Origin: Saprospiraceae bacterium
GTDB lineage: Bacteria; Bacteroidota; Bacteroidia; Chitinophagales; Saprospiraceae
Reading direction: 5' to 3'
Assembly (NCBI GenBank): GCA_016717145.1
Contig: JADKGD010000073.1
Location: 124,001 to 188,000 of the forward strand
DNA: 64,000 bases
The notes beneath the pieces are model-generated. The model was not told the DNA's origin, made no database searches, and was given only the letters and a program-made list of their open reading frames with translations. Both the position numbers and the translations under genes were made by a program. Below, piece after piece: positions 17,264-27,453 of the stretch (the first letter of the stretch is position 1; every line of letters begins with the position of its first letter).

Positions 17264-20110
17264 TTAAGGATAAATAACAACTTTAACACTTCCGACAATA
17301 TTTACATTTCCTAAGTTGGTCATCGTTGTTCCTGTTCCTGCGATACTTGATTTTTCATATATATTTACATTTTCTAAATGGAGTGACCCATTATTAAGTA
17401 TGGCCCGGTTGTTAAGATTAGTACCCGAATAAATATTTACATACTTCATCGAAAACAATTTTGATCCACTCACATTAAAAACCGGACCAGTGGCTCCTAT
17501 GGCCTTTATTATCGGAATGCTAGTCATTGTTTGATGAATGTTGATATTCTTTGAGAGCTTAATGGGTCCCGAAGTAAGTTTAATGGTGTCGTTACCCATT
17601 CCATCTGTTAATGACGCATCAAAAGTTATTGTTGCTCCATCTAAGGCGCATGCTATGGTCCTTCTCAATGAACCAACTCCATCATCATTCGTATTGGATA
17701 CGATCGTAGAGCAAGCCGCATTTGCATCATATAAGTCACTTTGCCACAAGCCACGACCATATGTAGATGCTCTCAGCTTTAAAGTGGGATAGTATATTTC
17801 TAAATCTGTGACCTTACTGTTCGCTATGTCACTAAAATAAGGAATCCAATTAGCATTTGAATTATCGTAGTAATAAACCCCAATATCAGCGCCTATATAT
17901 ACGGCGTCATTCGCATCGCCATTTCTATATACAATGGTATTTATAGGTATATTAGGAAGTCCGGTAGAATTTACATCAGACCAGGTGGCTCCACCGTCAG
18001 TTGTTTTAAAAACTTTATTGGATGCAGTATATCCTGAAAATGTAACCCATACTTTGTTAGGGTCTGTATTTGATATAGCGATGTTACTTGCGGAAGAAGC
18101 TGCCATTGGCAATGTGCCTGTAACATTCGTCCAACTTGTTCCACCATTGATCGTTTTAGAAATGGCATTTTCCTTTATGGTATACATCACCATTGTGTTA
18201 CTTGGGGCAACTACAAAACGAATAATACTTCCCGTTCCCGATGGAGTTCCTATTGAAGTCCATGTATGTGTATTACTGACAGCACTTTGATAATTTGTAC
18301 TTTTATATAAGTCTGGTCGACCACCGGCATAACATGTAGTTGAAATAACGGGATCTTGGATGATAGGACTAAAAAACTCTGTACCTACCGGAAGTCCATT
18401 TCCATTTAAGGAATATTTATTTACCATTCCATCATCAGAGAAACTATGGTTGCCATTAGGGTCAGAATCTACAATATTAAGATTATTGGTTCTATCAATA
18501 AAGGCGCTTTCTCCATCACCACCACCTATGTAAGTCCATACACCACTTGTGTTTTTTAAATTCCCTATGTCTTGTAGTCCCGTGATCATCACGACATCAT
18601 CAGAGGATAAGGCAACGTCGGTCATTTGAGCTATTTGTAAATTGTTACTTATATCTGTCCATGTGACACCATTATCCGTTGTCCTGGAAATGCCACCATC
18701 ACAAGTAGCAAACATAGTAGTACTGCTTCCGGGGAGGTATTCGATGCTTTGAACATCAGCATGCATATATGGCGCCACTCCCGGAGTACCACCCGGATTC
18801 AATGGATCTGTCCCGTACCAGTAGGAAAGAATATTCCAGTTAAATCCACCATCTGTTGATCTATATTGACTTATACCACCTACAGTTATTAAGTTTATGT
18901 TTGTGGGTGAAATGGCAATGGCCAAATCATGATTAGCCTGGCCACTATTTCCTACAGGAGGATAATCCGTACCCAAAATATTTGGTGAGGTAGATCGAGT
19001 CGAAAATGTTGTACCACTGTCTGAAGAAAAATATAATCCTTTATACCCTCTTGTAGCATTACCAGCTAAAACATACACGGAGTTTGCGTTTGCTACAGAA
19101 ACACCCATTATGACTCTTGACGTTTCCGCCGCTGGCGGCAAGCCTGAATTGATGGCTGTCCATGTCACTCCATTATCGGCTGATTTCCAAAATATATTTG
19201 TTCCTTGTGCACCACTTGCGTAAACTGTCAAGTGATCACCGGGTTTAAATTTTATATCTTGAATATTGTAGGCAGTGTTTAAACCTGTTATACTTTGTGT
19301 TGCCCAACCATCAGTTGTCCTGTAAACACCACCATCGGTTGCCGCCAGCATGATCTGTGGATTTGTAGGGTCCATAACTATTCTTCTGATGACAAATTGA
19401 TCACTTAAGAGAAATGTCATTGCTGTTGTTGTCCAGGAAGCTCCTCCATCTACAGTTTTTAATATGCCGATACTTTTTTTATCAGTCTCCCAACTCCCGG
19501 TTGCCAAATACATTGTCGTTGGGATGGTTGGATGTATCGCTAAGTCGGAACAACCGATCACGGCTAAGTAATCATTGTTAGTTGTCCAGTTTGGTAATGC
19601 TGCATTGCCGTTGGTTGTTTTCCAGAGTCCACCATCTGGTGTACTTACATACATCGTATTGCTATTGGTAGGATCAAACCTAACAAAATCTACTCTTCCC
19701 ACCCCTGAATCATATCCTGTGGGTTTCGAAGGAGGTCCCACGAGTGTCCAATTTCCGGCTCTTGTTCCTTTATGGTCAAATAAATGTCTATTGTTTTTTT
19801 TCCAGGTTATAAAATTTGGATAGGTTAAACCAACGATTGATAAGTCACCTGATGGAAAAACTCTTGGCTTCATCAATGTTTCCCACCTCTTAAAAACTTT
19901 ATATCCACTTCCTTTGGTTATTTTTTTTCCTTGCCAATAAGTGTTGAAGTCATTTTGAATGTCATAAAAATTTGCATTTTTATTTTGACCCATCAGACGC
20001 CAATCAATACTCGATTTAGTGTTCTGAGAAAAACCCATTATTGTTGTAACAAAAATAAGTATTATAATTACATAAAATGTTAATGCAAAACTTCCTTTTT
20101 TTAAAATCAT
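17264..20110 (-). CDS. Exported BNR/VPS10-type beta-propeller protein with C-terminal beta-helix region
   Basis: 948 residues with a signal peptide (about 1-29, ending GFSQN). Residues about 110-800 are sialidase/sortilin-type propeller repeats, with many Asp-box copies such as SADNGVTWTAI, STDGGFNWNIL, TTDNGVTWTDI and TTDGGATWSDV. After AACSTIVSNTNDDGVGSLRRTI (split by the domain boundary) comes a region like the right-handed beta-helix proteins (ITFDASL, NINIHQTMTSIPIIKA, LENVNIYEKS). Bacteroidota proteins of this form are usually cell-surface or secreted, but I see no canonical T9SS sorting domain at the C-terminus. Role unknown, possibly polysaccharide or protein binding. Confidence 0.8.
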   Translation of the reverse strand: MILKKGSFALTFYVIIILIFVTTIMGFSQNTKSSIDWRLMGQNKNANFYDIQNDFNTYWQGKKITKGSGYKVFKRWETLMKPRVFPSGDLSIVGLTYPNFITWKKNNRHLFDHKGTRAGNWTLVGPPSKPTGYDSGVGRVDFVRFDPTNSNTMYVSTPDGGLWKTTNGNAALPNWTTNNDYLAVIGCSDLAIHPTIPTTMYLATGSWETDKKSIGILKTVDGGASWTTTAMTFLLSDQFVIRRIVMDPTNPQIMLAATDGGVYRTTDGWATQSITGLNTAYNIQDIKFKPGDHLTVYASGAQGTNIFWKSADNGVTWTAINSGLPPAAETSRVIMGVSVANANSVYVLAGNATRGYKGLYFSSDSGTTFSTRSTSPNILGTDYPPVGNSGQANHDLAIAISPTNINLITVGGISQYRSTDGGFNWNILSYWYGTDPLNPGGTPGVAPYMHADVQSIEYLPGSSTTMFATCDGGISRTTDNGVTWTDISNNLQIAQMTDVALSSDDVVMITGLQDIGNLKNTSGVWTYIGGGDGESAFIDRTNNLNIVDSDPNGNHSFSDDGMVNKYSLNGNGLPVGTEFFSPIIQDPVISTTCYAGGRPDLYKSTNYQSAVSNTHTWTSIGTPSGTGSIIRFVVAPSNTMVMYTIKENAISKTINGGTSWTNVTGTLPMAASSASNIAISNTDPNKVWVTFSGYTASNKVFKTTDGGATWSDVNSTGLPNIPINTIVYRNGDANDAVYIGADIGVYYYDNSNANWIPYFSDIANSKVTDLEIYYPTLKLRASTYGRGLWQSDLYDANAACSTIVSNTNDDGVGSLRRTIACALDGATITFDASLTDGMGNDTIKLTSGPIKLSKNINIHQTMTSIPIIKAIGATGPVFNVSGSKLFSMKYVNIYSGTNLNNRAILNNGSLHLENVNIYEKSSIAGTGTTMTNLGNVNIVGSVKVVIYP

Positions 20111-20685
20111 TTTTTTACTATTTACTTTTAATAAAATGTGACAGAACTTACTTATTTACCCGGTAAATTTAAGGTTATTTATTTTTTAATGTAAATTTAT
20201 CTGATATTATTATAAAATAAATATACTTATCTATTCAATATTTGACCTGAAAATAATAAGATTTATAGCATGAATACATGCTTTTACTTTGAACGTAATA
20301 TGTTGACAATTTTGAACCATGCAGTGGGATGACCACATTGGTTATACGCTGTGAAAACTTTCTGCATTATCATTTGTGAGATAAAGAGTTGCTTTGTATC
20401 TTTCTCCATATCTGGGGTTAATCGTGTATTACTCTTATAATTCTTCAAATGATGCTTATTATAATTATAAACTTTGCATTTTAGTAACGTTGGCGTGAAA
20501 TAACTTTGAGGTTTTAGTACTTTACAATTTGAACAACTTACTAAAAAACGTATTCGCTCACCGGGGCTTCAAAGTAGCGGATACGATGGTTTACGCAGCG
20601 TTTTTTTTACCACAGCTGAACTATCTTATCTACGGGTTGATCCCTGATGCCCTGGAGAAAAAATTGAGTGAAAAAGCTACCCGTG
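20111..20685. other. 575-base gap without a supported gene
   Basis: AT-rich in its left two thirds. The right part (about 20530-20720) is noticeably higher in GC and holds a 64-codon plus-strand frame running into the tail of the DUF1835 gene; one T-run indel would lengthen part of it. I cannot match it to a family, and treat it as a possible remnant or foreign scrap. Confidence 0.3.
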
Positions 20686-21444
20686 CTAGTGGCTGCGCAT
20701 CTGTCTGTCGTATATATTTTTAAGTTGCAAATCGCCAAATCCATAAACTCCTTCTCTGTCTGAAAACGCTGAAAAAACTTCTTGAAATTCTGTCGAGTTA
20801 GTGTCAATTATTTCTTTTACTACTTTGTCAGGTCTGCCCAAAGTTTTGTCCAATGGAAATCGTTCTATATGTGCTTGACAAACTTCTTCTAAATATTCAA
20901 AACAGTCAGATTGTGATTTAGATAATTCTTGCAACCTGTCTAAATCGCCATTTTGATATGCCGTCCACAAATATTTTCCTAATTCAATGTCCTTGGGCTT
21001 AAACTCTACTTTTGAAAAATATGCCTGTTCAAGTTTTTCAGCATTTGATATTCCAAAACCTTTCCAAGTGTCTGCTTTATTGTCTATCATCGGGAAAATT
21101 CTAAAGATTTTAAGTGTCGGATGATTTGCAAGCATCGAGATTACAAACCACATATTTGTCTGGCAAAACAAATCGTTCTCAAACCAAAGACAAACTTCGG
21201 AATTGTCAGGTAGATTGTTTAGTTTTTCAAATTCCTTTACACTTTTACTATAATATTCTTCTGTCGAAACATTGTAAGTGGCGGCAATAAATTTTGCTCG
21301 CATTGCCCAAAAGTCAGCGATGTTGTCGGCAGTTAAATTACCGTCAATTAAACATTCTGTACATACAATAAAGTCCTGATTAATTTTTGTTTGTCTTAAT
21401 TGATCAGCTAAACAGTCACCGTTTAGTATGTGATACATTGTCAT
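20686..21444 (-). CDS. DUF1835 domain-containing protein
   Basis: About 252 residues from the ATG at 21444 (MTMYHILNGD), chosen because family members start directly at M.HI.NGD; the frame stays open to 21498 but those extra residues are unconserved. Conserved blocks: YHILNGDCLADQL, FIVCTECLIDGN, EVCLWFENDLFCQTNMW, and GYGLGDLQ-like GVYGFGDLQLKNIYDR at the end. DUF1835 proteins are cytosolic and of unknown biochemical role. A monocistronic minus-strand gene. Confidence 0.8.
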   Translation of the reverse strand: MTMYHILNGDCLADQLRQTKINQDFIVCTECLIDGNLTADNIADFWAMRAKFIAATYNVSTEEYYSKSVKEFEKLNNLPDNSEVCLWFENDLFCQTNMWFVISMLANHPTLKIFRIFPMIDNKADTWKGFGISNAEKLEQAYFSKVEFKPKDIELGKYLWTAYQNGDLDRLQELSKSQSDCFEYLEEVCQAHIERFPLDKTLGRPDKVVKEIIDTNSTEFQEVFSAFSDREGVYGFGDLQLKNIYDRQMRSH

Positions 21445-21724
21445 TCTTTTTGTCTTTGTTGTTTGTTTTGGTAAGGCAACTAGCTTGTTATTAAACAAAA
21501 CAAATTTACCCTAAACTTTTGTTTTATTTCAAATTTGTATCAGGAAGTTGGTAATTTTGACGGTCCACCATCGATTTATCCAATAGACTTTGAATTTTTG
21601 ACAAGATATGATTTGCATAAACATTTACATTATACTTGTTGGTGCAAGTTTCAGTCCGATACTGGACTGATAAGTACTACTTTTGCCCCCGCCATATTGC
21701 CGAACAGATGTATGTGCCAGCCCT

Positions 21725-22693
21725 TTATTCTATTGTCATGATTCTTTTGGCTTTTTTATTCCAAAGTATTATTTTTTGTTCCAAACTTGATGTAATAATT
21801 CTGTTTCCTTGTTTGTTCCACGAAACACCCCATAAATAGTCTTTCGAATTACCTTCTGAAATAAGGTTTCCTTTTGTGTCCCAAATTCTCAATGCGTCAC
21901 TTGCTGTTGCCAATCTGTTTCCTTTTGGATTCCACGCCAGATTTCTGTATTCACCTTTGCTAATGTCAATTGATTTTAAAAGTTCACCTTGTCCATTCCA
22001 ATATTGAAGTAAAGATTTGTCTTTATCATCACCATAATCCCCTGTTACAAAAAAATCATCTGAATTGTGCCAGGCAACACTCAATAGCATTACGTCTTCG
22101 GGTCTATGTTTTATAGATTTTAGTAAATTCCCTTCAATATCATACAAACGTATTTTGTCTGTAACCGTTGTTAAAATGTTTTTTTTCGGATGCCAATCTA
22201 TGGCTGTTATACTTTTGGTTGAATTACTTTGATTTACAAACTTTCTTATCAATTCACCTTTTATATTGTAAATTAATATTTGTCCTTCATTGTCGGCAAC
22301 AGCTACATATTCTCCTGTATAATTCCAGTCAATTCCTCTTGCTCCTTCCGGTGAAATTCCGTTTAATTCAATTTTTTTGTTGTTATCCAAATTGATAATA
22401 CTTGTTTTGTCTTCCGAATTTTGTGTTGAGACAGCAATAATATTTTTCGAAGGATGCCATTTTACCCTTGTTATGGTATTTTTTATAGGAAGCGATTTGT
22501 ATGGTTCTAGATTGTTTTCACTGTAAATTATTAAACTGTCAACATTTCCGCCAATGGCAATGTACTTTCCGTTTGGGCTCCAATCTGTTGTCCAGAGAAT
22601 TTCCTTTGTTAATGTATTTTGAGCAAATGTCTGATTGCAAAAAACAACCATCAGAAAATGTAGAAATGTCAATATTTTAATTCGTGTTGTCAT
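21725..22693 (-). CDS. Exported WD40-repeat protein
   Basis: 322 residues with a signal peptide (1-24, FCNQTFAQ). Seven WD-type blades follow with recurrent D/HW and structural pairs: TTDWSPNGKYIAIGG, RVKWHPSKNIIAVST, GIDWNYTGEYVAVAD, AIDWHPKKNILTTVT, SVAWHNSDDFFVTGD, NLAWNPKGNRLATAS and GVSWNKQGNRIITSS, the last ending QKIILW. A complete seven-blade propeller suggests a periplasmic protein-binding platform. The partner is unknown. Confidence 0.82.
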   Translation of the reverse strand: MTTRIKILTFLHFLMVVFCNQTFAQNTLTKEILWTTDWSPNGKYIAIGGNVDSLIIYSENNLEPYKSLPIKNTITRVKWHPSKNIIAVSTQNSEDKTSIINLDNNKKIELNGISPEGARGIDWNYTGEYVAVADNEGQILIYNIKGELIRKFVNQSNSTKSITAIDWHPKKNILTTVTDKIRLYDIEGNLLKSIKHRPEDVMLLSVAWHNSDDFFVTGDYGDDKDKSLLQYWNGQGELLKSIDISKGEYRNLAWNPKGNRLATASDALRIWDTKGNLISEGNSKDYLWGVSWNKQGNRIITSSLEQKIILWNKKAKRIMTIE

Positions 22694-22873
22694 TGTGCAC
22701 TGTTTTTTTCGGGGTTGCCACTAACTTGTAGTGATGCGTTCGTTTTTCTTTTTTGTCCAAGGGTAATGGCTCTTTTTTTATAAAACTTGATTTGTCTAAA
22801 AAAATTTATTTCTGCATATTGCTTCATCAATATCTTATGCTGAATTCTAGGCTTAAATTAAAAACTGCTCTGT

Positions 22874-23974
22874 CTAATGATTCGGATTCACCTGCATATT
22901 TTTTAGGGTGAAGGTAGCGTAGGTAAAATCTCCGTCCGGATAAGTATAGATGGCTTCAGCATAGCTCGCCAGTTTGTAACCATTGATCATCTTATAATCA
23001 CGCAAAGGCGTACTCCATTTTAGTTTTGTAAGTGTACCATCTTTACCAGCAGCATAGCGGTCTTCAGACACAAAATTGACCATTTCTCCTTTTTCATTAA
23101 AGTAAAGCCATGCAGACACAGTGATGCCGTTGGTAGTAAATGATGCTTTTACCTTGTTTCCTTCGGTTTCCAACCATTGTATCCTATTGTCTATCAATGC
23201 AGCAGGCGCCATGCAGCAGATGTCATTAAAAAAAGTGACGGTCTCTGAAATACCCATTTCTTTACCTTTCATATACTGCACTTTGAACATCGACAATAGT
23301 CGGATATCCATAAAGGCTTCTCCGTTTTTGAAACTGTGGAAGCCTGATACGGGCAACTGTTTTTTGATGGCATCCAGAAAAAATAATCTGGTAGGTATGG
23401 GCATAAAATTGTATTGTTCGGATGTGAGTTCCATCCATGCTTTCTCTTCACGGCTTCTGATTTTGCCAGAAAAATTTATTCTAAAATTGTGCACTTTGGG
23501 TTTTCCAATACATCCGGTGAAGTCAAGATATTTTTGAACCGGTTCAGGCAAATGGAGGATGTCTATCTTGGTTAGTGTGGTATCGGTCATATTTTTCATT
23601 TGCTGCATACCAATTTTCACATCAGATCTATATTGGCTTTTAAAATTAATGTGAAATAAACCCACAATAGAAACTATAAGAATCAACAAATTGGCTATAC
23701 TGCCAAATTTAGCATCTTGCCAATAATAGAAAATGAGCGCCTGAGATAGTACGACAGCTGTCAGTGCAACATAAACCCAGCTGTCTTTTTTTAATAAAAA
23801 CATAAGCGTAAAGATGATCATCAGTATGGCCGCCAGTAACCATAAAATACCGGCGGTTTTAGAAATTTCCTTAGTCAGAGCTGAAACATTGGCATAATCA
23901 AAGGCTTTTACGAATCCTAAAATATGGATCAAACCATGAAGAAAGGCTATGAGGATAATGATATTTTTAAGCAT
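22874..23974 (-). CDS. DUF6544-family protein with N-terminal membrane domain
   Basis: 366 residues. Four hydrophobic segments lie within residues 1-115 (first helix MLKNIIILIAFLHGLIHILG). The soluble domain from about 140 begins with the family block LPEPVQKYLDFTG and continues FRINFSGKIRSREEKAWMEL, EAFMDIRLLSMFKV and YFNEKGEMVNFVSEDRYA. Function is unknown; the domain fold is probably a lipid- or polymer-binding beta sheet. It starts 14 bases after the calcium ATPase stop on the same strand, so the two may be co-transcribed. Confidence 0.8.
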   Translation of the reverse strand: MLKNIIILIAFLHGLIHILGFVKAFDYANVSALTKEISKTAGILWLLAAILMIIFTLMFLLKKDSWVYVALTAVVLSQALIFYYWQDAKFGSIANLLILIVSIVGLFHINFKSQYRSDVKIGMQQMKNMTDTTLTKIDILHLPEPVQKYLDFTGCIGKPKVHNFRINFSGKIRSREEKAWMELTSEQYNFMPIPTRLFFLDAIKKQLPVSGFHSFKNGEAFMDIRLLSMFKVQYMKGKEMGISETVTFFNDICCMAPAALIDNRIQWLETEGNKVKASFTTNGITVSAWLYFNEKGEMVNFVSEDRYAAGKDGTLTKLKWSTPLRDYKMINGYKLASYAEAIYTYPDGDFTYATFTLKNMQVNPNH

Positions 23975-23988
23975 AACATATAGATTTA

Positions 23989-26679
23989 TTATTTTATTTT
24001 GGAAACAAAATTTGAAAAAAACTTGTACATCTGAATCACAACTAACGGGATCAAGCTAGCGGCTATAGCCACCATCCAAACATCACTAGTCATGATGGTT
24101 AAACCTAAAGCCAATCTCATATAAGGCACCATAAATACCAATAAAATTAGCGCAGTACATAATATCAGGGCATACCATACAAAATGATTGCGGGTGACTT
24201 CATTACTGAACAATTTTGATTTAGGAGAAGACATATTAAAGACGTGAAATAACTGTGCAAAAGCTAAAGTAACAAAGGCCACACTATTTATTATCTTATG
24301 ATCTGGTGATAAGAATAATTTGCAGCAGACCACTGCCAATACCACCGAAATCGTGATGATGAAAGCATACCATCCGATTCTAATCCATTCCTGATGTGTA
24401 ATAATGTCTTCTTTAGGACTTCGCGGTGGTCTTGTCATCACGGTTTTATCTCCTTTACCCAAACCTAATGCCAGTGCTGGAAATACATCCGTTACTATAT
24501 TTAAAAACAAAATTTGCAATGGCAGCATCGTAGATGCAGGTGCATAAAACCCTAAAGCAGTGACAATAAAAATCTCACTCAAATTGCATGAAACCAGGTA
24601 TATGACAAATTTTTTGATATTATTAAAAATCTCCCGCCCATGACCCACTGCTTCGGCAATAGAAGAAAAAGAATCATTTTTCAATACTATATTGGCAGAT
24701 TCTTTGGCTACTTGCGTACCTCGTTTGCCCATAGCGATACCCACATCCGCTTTTTTGAGTGCAGGAGCATCATTGACACCGTCACCGGTCATAGCCACAA
24801 TATTGCCTGCCTGCTGAAATATCTCAGCAATGTCTAGTTTTTGTTTTGGCGTTGTTCGGGCAAATACCGATGTGGCGAGAATTTTGTTTTTCCAAACTTT
24901 GGTGAGGGATTTGATGTCAGGCAAATCCTTACCACTTATTACTTCTTGATCCATATCATCCACTAATCCCACTTTTTCTGCTATATTAAGGGCAGTATGA
25001 GGATGATCTCCGGTAATCATCACCACTTTGATACCCGCATTTCGGCAGGTGGTAATGGCCTTTTTAATATCCAGTCTAGGTGGGTCCAAAAAACCAATCA
25101 ATCCAATATAAACCAACTCTTTCAGAAAGTCATTCTCATTTAAACCCGGAGCTTCCTGATAAGCAAAGGCGAGTACCTTAAGTCCGTTTTGTGACATATT
25201 ATCTGATGTTTCCAATATCTTCTTCTTATCAGTAGCTGTCAATTTCTGTTGATGGTCTCCATATTGAATATGTGAACATTTTTCCAACAAATGTTCAGCC
25301 GCACCTTTAGCTGCTATAAAACTGACCTTATCGTTTTTGTGTATGGTCGCCATCATTTTTGACACAGCATCGAATGGTATTTCACCTACTCGTTTATATT
25401 TTTTTTGGACATCATGATAAGAAAGTCCAGATGTATTGGCCAAACGAAGAAGCGAAATTTCTACTGGGTCACCTATAGCCTTTTCCTTTTTACTGGCCAT
25501 TGAAAATGAAGCATTATTACACAAAGCAGCGACGATTTTCAAGAGCTCAAAATTGTGGTGACTATGGATAATGTCGCCATCATCAAATTTTAAAGATTGG
25601 TTTTCAATACTGACACGGACCGTTTCATCAGGGAAACTAAACGTATCGACTTGGATCACATTTTCAGTCAAAGTGCCTGTCTTGTCCGTCAGAATCACAT
25701 TCGTACTGCCCAAAGTCTCTACTGCAGACAGATTTTTTACAATTGCTCCACGTTTTGCCATTAACAACATACCATACGATAGTGCAATCGTAGCCACGAT
25801 GGGGAGGCCTTCAGGAAATGCGGCAACAGCCAATGCAATAGAGGTTTCCAATATTAGCAACCAATGTTTACCCTGGATAAATCCTGTAACTGCAAATATG
25901 GCCGTCATGAATAACGTCACCCAAATCAGCTTTTTGCTCAATGCGACCAGTTTTTTATCTAAAGGCGTTTCAGTGGATACAGCATTCTCTACCAAAGAAG
26001 TAATTTTTCCCAGTTCAGTGTCTTTACCAATTCCGGTTATTACCACTGTTCCGTGGCCACTCATCACTGATGCACCTTTAAATACCATGTTGACTTGATC
26101 ACCCAATGTTGTTTTTTCAGGTAGTGTTTCTATATTTTTAAGTGTTGGTATGGATTCACCTGTCAAAGATGACTCATCGCATTGCAATATATTTGACTCC
26201 ACTAAACGGCCGTCGGCAGGAATGACGTCCCCTGAAGTTAAATCAACAATATCGCCTGGGGCAATTTTTTCAGCATTTATTTCGTGCAACTTTCCATCTC
26301 TGATCACCCTGCAAGTAATAACATCCATCTTTTTAAGGGCATTCATGGACTTTCGGGACTGCATTTCAAGAAAAAAGCCAATTAATGCATTGATTAAAAG
26401 CACTATTGCAATCGCAACAGCTTCTATAACATCGTTAAAGTAAAGGGATACCAATGCAGCAAATGCCAACAAATAGACTATAAGGCTTTGGAATTGCTTC
26501 AGCAGGACTAGCCATAAACTTTTGGGTGGCTTTAATATAAAACTGTTAAGTCCAAATTGACTATTGCGGTGAGTAGATTTGGATATGGTCAATCCTTCGT
26601 GTTTATCTACTTCAAAAGCTAATAGAACCTCAGTTACTGACAAAGTATGCGGGTTTTTGAAGGGATATTTTATATGCAT
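23989..26679 (-). CDS. P2A-type (calcium) cation-transporting ATPase
   Basis: 896 residues. Domains in order: cation-ATPase N-terminal domain (about 10-80), actuator with SLTGES (171-176), M4 with PEGLP (289-293), phosphorylation site DKTGTLT (Asp332), nucleotide-binding KGAAEHLL (458-465), hinge TGDGVNDAP (631-639) and M5-M10. M5 carries SCNLSEIF and M6 LNIVTDVFP; with the PEGLP Glu these match the SERCA-type calcium ligands Asn/Glu and Asn-x-x-x-Asp. It should expel Ca2+ from the cytoplasm using ATP. Manganese transport cannot be excluded. Long gap upstream, so it likely has its own promoter. Confidence 0.9.
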   Translation of the reverse strand: MHIKYPFKNPHTLSVTEVLLAFEVDKHEGLTISKSTHRNSQFGLNSFILKPPKSLWLVLLKQFQSLIVYLLAFAALVSLYFNDVIEAVAIAIVLLINALIGFFLEMQSRKSMNALKKMDVITCRVIRDGKLHEINAEKIAPGDIVDLTSGDVIPADGRLVESNILQCDESSLTGESIPTLKNIETLPEKTTLGDQVNMVFKGASVMSGHGTVVITGIGKDTELGKITSLVENAVSTETPLDKKLVALSKKLIWVTLFMTAIFAVTGFIQGKHWLLILETSIALAVAAFPEGLPIVATIALSYGMLLMAKRGAIVKNLSAVETLGSTNVILTDKTGTLTENVIQVDTFSFPDETVRVSIENQSLKFDDGDIIHSHHNFELLKIVAALCNNASFSMASKKEKAIGDPVEISLLRLANTSGLSYHDVQKKYKRVGEIPFDAVSKMMATIHKNDKVSFIAAKGAAEHLLEKCSHIQYGDHQQKLTATDKKKILETSDNMSQNGLKVLAFAYQEAPGLNENDFLKELVYIGLIGFLDPPRLDIKKAITTCRNAGIKVVMITGDHPHTALNIAEKVGLVDDMDQEVISGKDLPDIKSLTKVWKNKILATSVFARTTPKQKLDIAEIFQQAGNIVAMTGDGVNDAPALKKADVGIAMGKRGTQVAKESANIVLKNDSFSSIAEAVGHGREIFNNIKKFVIYLVSCNLSEIFIVTALGFYAPASTMLPLQILFLNIVTDVFPALALGLGKGDKTVMTRPPRSPKEDIITHQEWIRIGWYAFIITISVVLAVVCCKLFLSPDHKIINSVAFVTLAFAQLFHVFNMSSPKSKLFSNEVTRNHFVWYALILCTALILLVFMVPYMRLALGLTIMTSDVWMVAIAASLIPLVVIQMYKFFSNFVSKIK

Positions 26680-27234
26680 TGGTCTGGTATATACTGATCA
26701 AAATTAAGACATTATAAAGCCTGAATGATGTAAAAATTGACCAATTGGTTATAAGTATAACAAAATATCCTATCTACTCGTTTCACCAAAAAGCCAAAAT
26801 ATTGACAAAACCCGAGAAAAATAAATCAGATATTTTTTACAAAAATATGTAATGACAGGAAGTTAAATGAAACAAATTTTGAACCCGATTAATGGTGCAA
26901 ACAATACAACATTACTTCTTAGCTTGCGGCTTTTTGCATTTAAGAACAAAGATGCATCGCCATGATCATAAATGTCTTACATAATTATCAGAATGTCTTA
27001 CATAATTGACACAATAACTAAGAAGGCTTGTAAAATTTTAGTTTATTTTGCTTAGAATATGCAATGAAACTTATGAGGACTCAAAGTAAACAGAATTATA
27101 GTATTTATAAAGTAAGCATGCCCATCAGTATAGCGATCGCGTGAAATACAGTTAAGCGATTGATTTCAAAGGGATTTCAAAACATAAGAAATTTTCTAAG
27201 GCTGTTGTTATTATTTATGAATTATTTCCTGTTA
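26680..27234. other. Gene-free region containing a paired direct repeat
   Basis: No frame here looks coding. The notable feature is the duplicated 16-mer AATGTCTTACATAATT at 26971-26986 and 26992-27007. The remainder is unremarkable AT-rich sequence. Confidence 0.5.
26971..27007. repeat. Two identical 16-mers spaced by 21 bp
   Basis: AATGTCTTACATAATT occurs twice with starts exactly 21 bases apart, two helical turns. Each copy contains the palindromic core ATGTCTTACAT (ATGT-n3-ACAT). This is the geometry of paired binding sites for a dimeric regulator on one DNA face. It lies about 290 bases upstream of the calcium ATPase start on the minus strand, far for a direct operator. Confidence 0.45.
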
Positions 27235-27453
27235 TTAATGTTGTTTTAGATATATTGTTATTTCCTTATCTCCTTTACCATTTGTGTACTTTTCCGTCAG
27301 TTTCACAGCACCTGAAGGTAAAATGTCAAAAATATAGGACAATGTCTCAACAGGCATGATGGAAATAGAAGATGTATTATTGCCTTCATAATCGAAGTTT
27401 ATTCCAAACGGATATCCCCTAATTCTTTTTAAAAGGTTGCATCTTCCAATAGG
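27235..27453 (-). other. Start-less open frame overlapping the 3' end of a DUF418 gene
   Basis: In the frame one base off from the DUF418 gene, 72 codons stay open from 27453 to the TAA at 27235: RIRGYPFGINFDYEGNN, SISIMPVETLSYIFDILPSG and AVKLTEKYTNGKGDKEITIY are read. The composition is protein-like but there is no start codon before the internal Met. It could be the C-terminus of another gene cut by recombination, or a frame-shifted extension of the DUF418 gene. Unassigned. Confidence 0.3.

Noticed and set aside
20529..20723. 64-codon plus-strand frame overlapping the DUF1835 3' end
   Set aside because: No family resemblance and it runs into an established gene on the other strand; kept only as a remark in the gap entry.
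27235..27453. Calling the start-less frame a gene
   Set aside because: There is no initiation codon or ribosome site; it is recorded only as a possible remnant.
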